Of a stretch of 31,679 bases of DNA, positions 18,702 to 25,706 are shown piece after piece. Each line of letters opens with the position of its first letter. Position 1 is the first letter of the stretch. The stretch is from Tannerella sp. (lineage in GTDB: Bacteria; Bacteroidota; Bacteroidia; Bacteroidales; Tannerellaceae), in NCBI GenBank assembly GCA_031283785.1, contig JAITBC010000227.1, positions 1-31,679 of the forward strand. Direction: 5' to 3'. A program made the position numbers and the translations under genes. The notes under the pieces were generated by a model that was given only the letters and a program-made list of their open reading frames with translations, was not told the origin of the DNA and did not search any database.

Positions 18702-19679
18702 TTATATTCCCCGGTTATTAATATATAGTATGCATATGCATAAAGCCGTCAGACAGATCAATAACAGTAAAATAATAACAAGCATCACAACCCGGCCTTT
18801 TTTGATTGTATTTGATGAAACAGCGTTTTTATCGGCATCATCCGCCACATTCGCTCCCGAAACAATCTTGCATAAAGCTATTGTCACATTATCATGTCCG
18901 CCTTCTTTTAAGGCCGACTCTATTAATGTATTTTTACATACTATTATATCATCTGCGGTCTCGGCCATTATCTTATCAATAGCCGGATCTCTCAACATAC
19001 CTGATAATCCGTCGGTACACAATAAAATCATTTCGCCGTCGCAGAGATTGTGTTCGACAAAATCAGGCTCGGCAATCCGTGACGGATCGCCAAGGCTTCG
19101 CGTGATAATGTTATTGTTAGGATGGTCAAAAGCCTCTTCCTTATTCAGCCGGCCTCCATCGACCAGTTCCTGTACATACGAATGGTCTTTCGATAACTGT
19201 ATCAACCCCGATTCGGGATGAAAAGAATAAGCCCTGCTGTCGCCACACCATGAAATATAGACTTTCCCGCCAAGTATCCATGCCATGATAATCGTCGTAC
19301 CCATCCCGAAAGTATCCGCATTTTTTTCAGCATGTTCTTTTATCGCATTATCGGCGGCAAGAATAGCCGTCTTCATGAAATTTTCTATCGATGCGGTACA
19401 ACAAATAATATCGTCACTTATGTTATACGATAAGAATGATTCCTGAATATTTTCAATAGCAATTCCGGAGGCTACTTCTCCGGCATTCATACCGCCCATT
19501 CCATCCGCAACAACTAACAAACATCCTTTTTCTTTTAACACAATACTGCTAACCTCATCTTTTGGTATGAACCACTCGGATTCGGCAAGATTGGCATTTA
19601 CTACAAAATTGTCTTCATTATTGGAACGTTGCAGTCCTACATCCGTCCCTGCCGTCAATTGAAAATGAATATTACTCAT
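18702..19679 (-). CDS. PP2C-family Ser/Thr protein phosphatase with C-terminal membrane anchor
   Basis: The product is 325 residues. The PP2C metal-binding motifs are all present: TDVGLQRSNNEDN (Asp13, Glu22, Asp23), VVADGMGGMNAGEVAS (Asp59, Gly60), GMGTTII, SWCGDSRAY, LCTDGLSGML and GGHDNVTIA. The enzyme removes phosphate from Ser/Thr in the cytoplasm using two Mn2+ or Mg2+ ions. A single hydrophobic helix (about residues 297-317) near the C-terminus anchors it in the inner membrane with the catalytic domain inside, matching the membrane-bound kinase of the same operon. It starts 3 bp after the stop of the FHA/pseudo-protease gene, so translation is probably coupled. It is the likely eraser opposing the kinase encoded at 24078-25484. 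Confidence 0.95.
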   Translation of the reverse strand: MSNIHFQLTAGTDVGLQRSNNEDNFVVNANLAESEWFIPKDEVSSIVLKEKGCLLVVADGMGGMNAGEVASGIAIENIQESFLSYNISDDIICCTASIENFMKTAILAADNAIKEHAEKNADTFGMGTTIIMAWILGGKVYISWCGDSRAYSFHPESGLIQLSKDHSYVQELVDGGRLNKEEAFDHPNNNIITRSLGDPSRIAEPDFVEHNLCDGEMILLCTDGLSGMLRDPAIDKIMAETADDIIVCKNTLIESALKEGGHDNVTIALCKIVSGANVADDADKNAVSSNTIKKGRVVMLVIILLLLICLTALCICILYINNRGI

Positions 19680-19682
19680 CAG

Positions 19683-21125
19683 TTATTTCTTTCTATGATT
19701 AATTACTAACACAGGTATTCCATAATTATATTCGTTATTTTCGGCAGATTCGCCTGAAACGATGCCAACCACAACCAGTTCATTTTCTTTTCTTGCAAAA
19801 ACAGGAGCGCCGGAATTAGGATTACCGGGACTTCTTGTATAGAGAAAACATCCGGTATCGCCGAGACCGTCGACTCCTACGCTAAACCGGTTATAAGCAG
19901 GCGTGATCGCTGTCGGAGGACTGCTCGCGTCCATGTTCATCGGGAATCCTAACACATGCAAATCCGTCCCTGAACGCAGATTGCCCGATAACTGCCGGTC
20001 AATCTTCAATTTCCCTTTCCGGGAAGTATATGCATATGCCCAGTCGGAGGAAAACGTCTGTCGATCGGAGAAATTCGTCTCACCGCATATAAAATCCGTA
20101 CTGTTTATTGTGAATTTTTTCCCCTTGCGCGAAACGGCATTAATCACTGCAACGACATGATATGCGGAATCCGTCAAATCGACCTGCGTCAGGACATCCT
20201 GCCCGGAAGTAAAGAGCCACGGCTGTATGCAACGCTTAGCCGTCACAAACCTCCCGTCATTCAACAAAAACCCGGTAGCATTCCATCCATACGGCGCAGG
20301 TTCGTCGGCATTAGCCACGGATTGCATGATTTGCTTTTTATGTTCTCCATCCGTGATATAAACTTCCCTGACAAACAAACAGTAAATATCATCCTTACAA
20401 TTCTCAACCAGATCTTCTATTGAAGCGGGAATAATGATTTTTTCCGGTTCGGGCTTATTTTTTTCCGCGACAATCATCGAATCTATTGTATGTTGCAATT
20501 CTTCGTTCTTCCCTAATGCAGTCGCCACCTGTTGCGCCTTCCGTTCGGAATCTTCCTGCCAATTCCAATATTGCCGGTAATTCCATGCCAATGAGCCTAC
20601 TATGACGAAAAACAGCACAATGGCCAAACAGATAAGTCCCCATTTATAAGGCTCCAATGCTTGCCGTCCGAATAAATTCAATCTTTCCGTAAATTTGATA
20701 TTAGAGACCGAACTTTGATTATCCCTGGGCATGATAAAGCCTAATTTCGGCCCGTTCACCGACAGCTGAATTTCATCACCGTCCTGCAAATACCATTCAC
20801 GGTTTATCGGCTTCCCGTTCAGGAACGTCGTGTTTGTCTGCGACAACCGTATCAATTTAAAATTATCGTCTTCCCTGATAATGGCGGCATGCCTTCTGCT
20901 CACAGTCGTAAAAGATTCATCAAAACGAACCAGGCAATTCGGGGCACGTCCAAGTTCAATCTGGTCAATGATGACCTTTTGCTCTTCCCCAAGCCGGTGA
21001 TATTTTGATGCAACTTTATGTTTGATAATATAGTATTTTCTTTCGGAGGCATTAAATAATGACCCCATTCCGGCGCTAATCGGCCCGAAAAATGAAGGAT
21101 TATATTTCTTTGTTACCTGTCCCAT
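19683..21125 (-). CDS. FHA domain - membrane helix - trypsin-like protein with catalytic His replaced (pseudo-protease)
   Basis: The product is 480 residues. The cytoplasmic FHA domain (about 50-130) has LGRAPNC, SRRHA (76-80) and NTTFLNGKPI. One membrane helix (162-180) and a charged, probably coiled segment (188-225) lead to a periplasmic S1-like domain (about 235-478). That domain shows GFLLNDGRFVTAKRCI, where trypsin-like proteases have TAAHC: the catalytic His position is Arg298. The Asp (DWAYA, Asp361) and Ser (NPNSGAPVF, Ser438) positions are kept. It therefore looks like a binding or sensing domain rather than an active protease. The layout would link a periplasmic event to a phosphothreonine reader inside the cell. 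It follows the zinc-ribbon/FHA gene by 71 bp. Confidence 0.85.
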   Translation of the reverse strand: MGQVTKKYNPSFFGPISAGMGSLFNASERKYYIIKHKVASKYHRLGEEQKVIIDQIELGRAPNCLVRFDESFTTVSRRHAAIIREDDNFKLIRLSQTNTTFLNGKPINREWYLQDGDEIQLSVNGPKLGFIMPRDNQSSVSNIKFTERLNLFGRQALEPYKWGLICLAIVLFFVIVGSLAWNYRQYWNWQEDSERKAQQVATALGKNEELQHTIDSMIVAEKNKPEPEKIIIPASIEDLVENCKDDIYCLFVREVYITDGEHKKQIMQSVANADEPAPYGWNATGFLLNDGRFVTAKRCIQPWLFTSGQDVLTQVDLTDSAYHVVAVINAVSRKGKKFTINSTDFICGETNFSDRQTFSSDWAYAYTSRKGKLKIDRQLSGNLRSGTDLHVLGFPMNMDASSPPTAITPAYNRFSVGVDGLGDTGCFLYTRSPGNPNSGAPVFARKENELVVVGIVSGESAENNEYNYGIPVLVINHRKK

Positions 21126-21196
21126 AATGTTCTATAAAAACCTTCGAATCCCCGTTTTATCTCTCCGGCATGTTTTTTAACCTGTTTCACACAAAT

Positions 21197-22102
21197 CTAA
21201 CCGTTAAACAAAAAACGCCTGTCCCCTAAAACAATGATATCGCCGGACTTAAGTTCCGTTTTTTCCGACACATAGAGGTACGTCGTTTTCAATTCACTCA
21301 GGTCTTCAATAAACCAACGCTTATTTTCGCATGACAATAACCCCTGCTCTTTTGATGTGATGGTTATATTACCCGGTTCTGTGTTTGCCCTGTTTAAAAT
21401 AATCTTTTCTCCGGAAAATGAAAGGACTGCGGCAGAAATCGGCTCCTTCTCGTCCGGAATTAAAGTCAGCGTACAATACAAACGTTTCCCGGGACGTACC
21501 GTCCGGCGACTAATATTATCTTCCGGCGCTACCGTATCCGGTATTATCGTCACGTCCGCTACGGCTGATTCCGGAGCGATATCCGCCGGGGTTGATTTTA
21601 ACCCTGCATCCGGCATTGTCGACTTCGATGCCACATTCGGTATCGTCGCTTTCGATGCTGCATCCGGTATTGTCGATATCGCGGCGATATCCTTTATCGT
21701 TGATTTCGACAAATCTTTCGCCACGGCTGATTCCGATGCGGCATCCGCCCGGGTTGATTTTAACCCTGCATTCGGTATTGTCGCTTTCGGGGCAATGGTT
21801 TCCGGCGCACTTTTCTTATCCGTCAGACTGGTGCCACATTCGGGACAAAAATAATATTCCGGAAATATGGGATGTTTACAATTAAAGCATAAACGTTGTT
21901 TCGGTCTTGAAGTAGGCGAATGCCTCTCCTCTCCGCCGGAGAAAACCGAATTTTCACTCATTGTCTTCCTGCCTTGATAATCGACATTCGTAACGATTTC
22001 GGCAGAAGTAAAATGACCTCCCTCCATATACAACGGTTGATCGCATTTTACACATTTTACACTATCCTGGGGATTATCCCATCCACAATTTCTACATCTC
22101 AT
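21197..22102 (-). CDS. Double zinc-ribbon protein with repeat linker and degenerate FHA domain
   Basis: The product is 301 residues. Two zinc ribbons occupy the N-terminus (Cys3/6/17/20 in MRCRNCGWDN and KCVKC; Cys72/75/86/89 in LCFNCKHP and FCPECG). Residues about 100-190 form an Ala/Ser/Thr/Pro-rich linker built on a loose nine-residue repeat (STIPDAASK, ATIPNVASK, STMPDAGLK, STPADIAPE). The C-terminal part (about 210-300) follows the FHA strand pattern (KRWFIEDLS, SGDIIVLGDRRFLF), but the phosphopeptide-binding Gly-Arg and Ser-x-x-His are not evident. There is no signal or membrane helix, so it is cytoplasmic. The Thr/Ser-rich linker is a plausible substrate of the operon's kinase. The gene lies 23 bp after the BACON protein gene. 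No function is known to me. Confidence 0.8.
   Translation of the reverse strand: MRCRNCGWDNPQDSVKCVKCDQPLYMEGGHFTSAEIVTNVDYQGRKTMSENSVFSGGEERHSPTSRPKQRLCFNCKHPIFPEYYFCPECGTSLTDKKSAPETIAPKATIPNAGLKSTRADAASESAVAKDLSKSTIKDIAAISTIPDAASKATIPNVASKSTMPDAGLKSTPADIAPESAVADVTIIPDTVAPEDNISRRTVRPGKRLYCTLTLIPDEKEPISAAVLSFSGEKIILNRANTEPGNITITSKEQGLLSCENKRWFIEDLSELKTTYLYVSEKTELKSGDIIVLGDRRFLFNG
21557..21783. repeat. 65-bp imperfect direct repeat coding for the linker of the zinc-ribbon protein
   Basis: The segment at 21557-21621 recurs at 21719-21783 with few mismatches, an offset of 162 bp or exactly 54 codons (six nine-residue units). Between them shorter copies of the tcgatgc(c/t)gcatccggtattgtcg type occur. 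It points to repeat expansion within the reading frame, which stays open. Confidence 0.7.
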
Positions 22103-22125
22103 AGTATTATATTTTATAGTTTACA

Positions 22126-24027
22126 TTACCAACGATATATATATCCGATTCTTACCTGAATTTTGTTAAGTTTGTGCACATAATTATCGATGCTTACATT
22201 CTCAATGTCGTCCGATATACGTATACGTTCCGATTTCCAGTATTCTCCATTTGCCATATTCATCAGGCCTATATCATAATAAACGCCAATGTTGACACCT
22301 GCAAATTCAAACGCCGTACCGAGAGAAATGCCGGCATCCAGATTTCGTAAGGGGGTATTCTCGAAGTTGCCTTTTGTGTCATACCTCGGTCTATCTCCGG
22401 TTGTATATGTCCGGGATAATGATCCCGTCTTACCAAACATATCTATTTTCCCGGTAAAACTACTGTTCATGTAATAAACCTCACCCGTCGGCCAGCCATT
22501 ATTATAATAGTATTCTTTCAGTTCAGGCCAATCCTGTGTACCTTCAATTTTAGCCTTGCCTGTAATACCGTACCCGATATAAGGCCCCGCGTTTATCTGC
22601 CATATAAAATTATCTGACACGTGATACCTGTAAGAAAATAAAACCGGTAATTCGATATAGTTAAAAGTATATTTCTCCGTGAATTTATATGAGACCGTTC
22701 CTTCAATATAAGTTGTAGTTGTATAATTCTCTATGATATCATTACGAACTCCTTTTACTTCGTTATTTATGTTTATGTTCGTATAATACAATCCGGTCTG
22801 AATATAGATATTCTTTGCAATTCGTATGTCGGCAACCACGCCTCCGCTATATCCCATTTCTGCGGAATATGAAGGTTTTTCCAGCTTGCCGCCATAGCCG
22901 TAATTGACGGCGCTTCCCAGAGCAGATGACGATTTGACACTGAAACCGGGGATCAATACATTCGCCATTATACCGAAAGAGATTTTACGGTCTGAGGATG
23001 ACTGTCCCGAAACATCCTCGTGATCGTCGTATATGACTTCACGCCGGGATGAAGCGTCACGCCTGACGCGACCGGACGACGCCTCCCGTTCGGAAATATC
23101 GCTTTGTTCTTCGGATAGGACCTCGTTCTCCGGAGCGACTTTACGATCCCTCCCGGAGTTCTCTGCCTCAGCAGTGATTCCCGATTCTGTGGGCATTTGT
23201 TTACGTGCTTCCTGGCTTACCTTCACATCGACCGTCAACAGGCTTGTTTTAAGTTGTATCGTTTCACGTCTTGCCCGGTCGGTACGATTTTCCTGACATG
23301 AGATTATAAATTCATCCGCTCCGGTTTTCCTTACGTTGCACCATGACGGAAGATTTTCAAACGTCCAGTTTTCACTGTTTGTAGATATCCGAACGGTATC
23401 AACACCTCCGGATGAGGTATATTCAAACACTTCTTCCGATAAGGTCAGGTATTCCTTAGCGGCATCCTGTTCAAGAATAATCGTCTCACTGTTATTACTT
23501 CCCTTTACTTCTATGTTTGCCTTTCGGGGAAAAAGCGTTTTATTTTGTTCACAGGTGATTACGATAAGATTATCACCTCGTTTTGCGACACACCAGGCTA
23601 CATCACTTGATACGCTCCAACTGCGGTCTCCCGATACGGAGATATTCTCAATCCCTCCCTGTTCGGAAAACAGGATTTTATTTTTAGAAGGCCTGACCGG
23701 CGCAGGCGCAGGTGGCGGCGTGGTTTTCTGTGTAGATGCCGGTGCAGTTTTCGGCGTAGGCGTAGGCGTAGACGCAGGCGGCGTATCAATTGCTTTTTTA
23801 CACTCGCTTATCCTTTTTCTACAATCTCCCTGCAATTTTTCATCGCATATTCCGGCTGCTTCAAATTTTTTTATTGCTTCCTGATAGCTGCTCTTGTCCT
23901 TTTTATTCATTAATGCAAGCCCTTCATTATAAAGATTCACACAAACAGGATCCTGTGCGCAGATATTACCGTCAAACATGAACATACATAATACGACAAG
24001 TAACAATAACATGTATATTTTTTTCAT
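22126..24027 (-). CDS. BACON-domain outer-membrane beta-barrel protein
   Basis: The product is 633 residues with a signal peptide ending near NICAQ. A short helical repeat-like segment follows (VNLYNEGLALMNKKDKSSYQ, about 30-78, with paired Cys), then a Pro/Thr-rich linker (80-110). Two BACON-type Ig-like domains come next (about 113-190 with SWSVSSDVAWC; about 195-275 with NWTFENLPSWC). A polar linker leads to a C-terminal outer-membrane beta-barrel (about 350-633; YGYGGKLEKPSYSAEMGYSG, QTGLYYTNI, LPVLFSYRYHV, ending VRIGYIYRW with the terminal aromatic). BACON domains usually bind carbohydrate or mucin in Bacteroidales. Here they should face the periplasm, ahead of the barrel, so peptidoglycan or protein binding is also possible. 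It is the second gene of the kinase operon, 50 bp after the kinase. Confidence 0.87.
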   Translation of the reverse strand: MKKIYMLLLLVVLCMFMFDGNICAQDPVCVNLYNEGLALMNKKDKSSYQEAIKKFEAAGICDEKLQGDCRKRISECKKAIDTPPASTPTPTPKTAPASTQKTTPPPAPAPVRPSKNKILFSEQGGIENISVSGDRSWSVSSDVAWCVAKRGDNLIVITCEQNKTLFPRKANIEVKGSNNSETIILEQDAAKEYLTLSEEVFEYTSSGGVDTVRISTNSENWTFENLPSWCNVRKTGADEFIISCQENRTDRARRETIQLKTSLLTVDVKVSQEARKQMPTESGITAEAENSGRDRKVAPENEVLSEEQSDISEREASSGRVRRDASSRREVIYDDHEDVSGQSSSDRKISFGIMANVLIPGFSVKSSSALGSAVNYGYGGKLEKPSYSAEMGYSGGVVADIRIAKNIYIQTGLYYTNININNEVKGVRNDIIENYTTTTYIEGTVSYKFTEKYTFNYIELPVLFSYRYHVSDNFIWQINAGPYIGYGITGKAKIEGTQDWPELKEYYYNNGWPTGEVYYMNSSFTGKIDMFGKTGSLSRTYTTGDRPRYDTKGNFENTPLRNLDAGISLGTAFEFAGVNIGVYYDIGLMNMANGEYWKSERIRISDDIENVSIDNYVHKLNKIQVRIGYIYRW

Positions 24028-24077
24028 AACTTATATTGTATTTAGTAATTTATTATCTGTTTTATCGGTGACTTCTT

Positions 24078-25484
24078 TCAGCGAAAATCTTTCAAATAGT
24101 CGGCTCTTTCGGCAAAGGCCTCTGCAGCTTCAAGAGCGTCATATTCTTTCATTTTTTCCGCTTTATTCAGAAATTCTTCATATACATCGGAAATCAGCTT
24201 CTTCATATAGTCAACTTTACCTCTGGCATTATTTATTAACGACGAATCGCCCGTTTTTCCTGCCGTTTCCAATGCCATCAGGTAAATTTTCAAAGCATCA
24301 ACATACATTCGCTCGAAATTCGGTTCTTCTTTTCGTCCAATCGCATCAAGGCTATCTCCCTGATGGATGTAATAATCATATTCATACTTATAATTATTTA
24401 CCGGTTTCTTTCTGTCTAACCCATCGGGAAGCTTGTTCACAATAAAAAATGCAACAATTATTATAACAACAAACGACAGTCCGGCAATTAATCCGGCGAT
24501 AAGTTTCTTACTGTCACTGTCGCCGTTATTACCGCCATTGGCAGAGGATGTCGTGTCCATGTTTCCCCACGCACCGCTATTGCTGTTCGGTCTCTCCGCG
24601 CCTGGACGGTTAACGGCGACAATTGGCTCCTGTTTTTGTCTGTTGAATCCCGACTCGCTTCCCCTCTCGTATTCATTGCCATTCAGCATCTCCTGGGCAA
24701 TACGGCTTATGAGGAAAGCGGTCGGGCGTTCCCATGTATCGTTTGCCAGACATCGATAGATGATATCTTTTAACCGGTTGGAATAATCCCCCTTGATAAC
24801 AGGGATGTCTGCGCCACGCTTCTGCAATAATCCGCCATGATCTCCAAACGGAAGATTCCCTGTCAGCAACTCAAACATCGTGGCGCCTAAAGAATAAATA
24901 TCACTGGCTTTGATCGGCGACGGATCAAAGCCGAATCTTTCGGGAGGCATATAGGCCAATGTGCCGCCGGTAGAGATATTTGTCACATTTCTGCGCAGAG
25001 TATTCCTGGCCCGGGCGCTGATACCGAAATCCGTTATTACAAACCGGCCGTTCCTGTCGATCAGGATATTATCCGGTTTAATATCCTGATGTATGATTGG
25101 AGGCGTATTGGAATGTAAATAATTCAGACCTTCCGCTACGTCCCGGAGGAATTGCCAGGCGTGTTCTTCACTCATGTGATTGATGAGTTTCAGCGTCGAT
25201 CCGTTTTCACAATAAGTCAACACCAGAAACGGCATATTCTCATAAATATCAAAATGAGAAGGTTTCAAAAGATTGTTATGGTTCAAATCCGATAATAAGG
25301 CAAATTCATGTGTGAATAACTGTATTCCCTCATCATCAAGCCCTGTGCCCGGAGCATAAAACTTTAAAGCTACCCGCGTCGACGTCCAGGCATCATCAGC
25401 CAACCAAACCTCCGAAAATCCTCCTTTACCTAAAATTTTCAGTAACGAGTACCGTTCCTTAACTATTGTGCACTCTTTCAACAT
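24078..25484 (-). CDS. Membrane-anchored Hanks-type Ser/Thr protein kinase
   Basis: The product is 468 residues. The kinase domain (about 10-265) has the glycine loop GKGGFSEV (19-26), Lys41 in VALKFY, the catalytic loop HQDIKPDN (132-139), DFG (152-154), the PPE variant of the APE motif (180-182) and Arg253. HQD in place of HRD makes it a non-RD kinase, so activation-loop control may differ from PknB. A disordered Ser/Gly/Asn-rich juxtamembrane stretch precedes one membrane helix (about 328-350), and a periplasmic helical part of about 110 residues ends the protein. No PASTA repeats are present. It should phosphorylate Ser/Thr of the FHA-partner proteins in this operon. It is the first gene after a consensus promoter. 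Confidence 0.95.
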   Translation of the reverse strand: MLKECTIVKERYSLLKILGKGGFSEVWLADDAWTSTRVALKFYAPGTGLDDEGIQLFTHEFALLSDLNHNNLLKPSHFDIYENMPFLVLTYCENGSTLKLINHMSEEHAWQFLRDVAEGLNYLHSNTPPIIHQDIKPDNILIDRNGRFVITDFGISARARNTLRRNVTNISTGGTLAYMPPERFGFDPSPIKASDIYSLGATMFELLTGNLPFGDHGGLLQKRGADIPVIKGDYSNRLKDIIYRCLANDTWERPTAFLISRIAQEMLNGNEYERGSESGFNRQKQEPIVAVNRPGAERPNSNSGAWGNMDTTSSANGGNNGDSDSKKLIAGLIAGLSFVVIIIVAFFIVNKLPDGLDRKKPVNNYKYEYDYYIHQGDSLDAIGRKEEPNFERMYVDALKIYLMALETAGKTGDSSLINNARGKVDYMKKLISDVYEEFLNKAEKMKEYDALEAAEAFAERADYLKDFR

Positions 25485-25567
25485 AACAAAGTATCCAACT
25501 AATAAAACAAATATCTCCGGTATTCCGGCGTCATTATTAACATCTTATAGTTTAATTCAAATCGGCG

Positions 25568-25598
25568 TAAAGGTACTATTAATTTTTAATTATACAAA
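25568..25598 (-). promoter_or_regulatory. Promoter of the kinase/FHA/PP2C operon
   Basis: On the minus strand TTTG (plus 25595-25598) is followed by exactly 19 bp and TACCTTTA (plus 25568-25575), one base from TAnnTTTG. It predicts a leader of about 75 nt before the kinase ATG at 25484. The same -7 variant (TAnnTTTA) precedes the dehydrogenase operon. Confidence 0.6.
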
Positions 25599-25616
25599 TA
25601 AATTAATTTCATTTTC

Positions 25617-25668
25617 AAAAAAAAAAAGTTCATTTCCGGTGCAAATTATATATATATCCGTTCCGGAA
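25617..25668 (-). terminator. Putative terminator of putA
   Basis: On the minus strand TTCCGG and CCGGAA form a 6-bp stem around a long AT-rich loop, and a T11 run follows six bases later (A11 at plus 25617-25627). The loop is long, so the hairpin is weak, but position (39 bp after the putA stop) and T-tract fit. Confidence 0.4.
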
Positions 25669-25706
25669 GATTAAAAGTCATCGTTCATTTCACATCAGGC
25701 AGCAGT

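Noticed and set aside
21357..21854. Plus-strand repeat-rich frame of 165 codons
   Set aside because: It mirrors the direct repeats of the zinc-ribbon protein linker on the other strand; repeats keep several frames open.
17937..25484. Type VI secretion regulatory locus
   Set aside because: Kinase, PP2C and FHA genes recall PpkA/PppA/Fha, but no secretion component (sheath, Hcp, VgrG, membrane complex) is present in the window.
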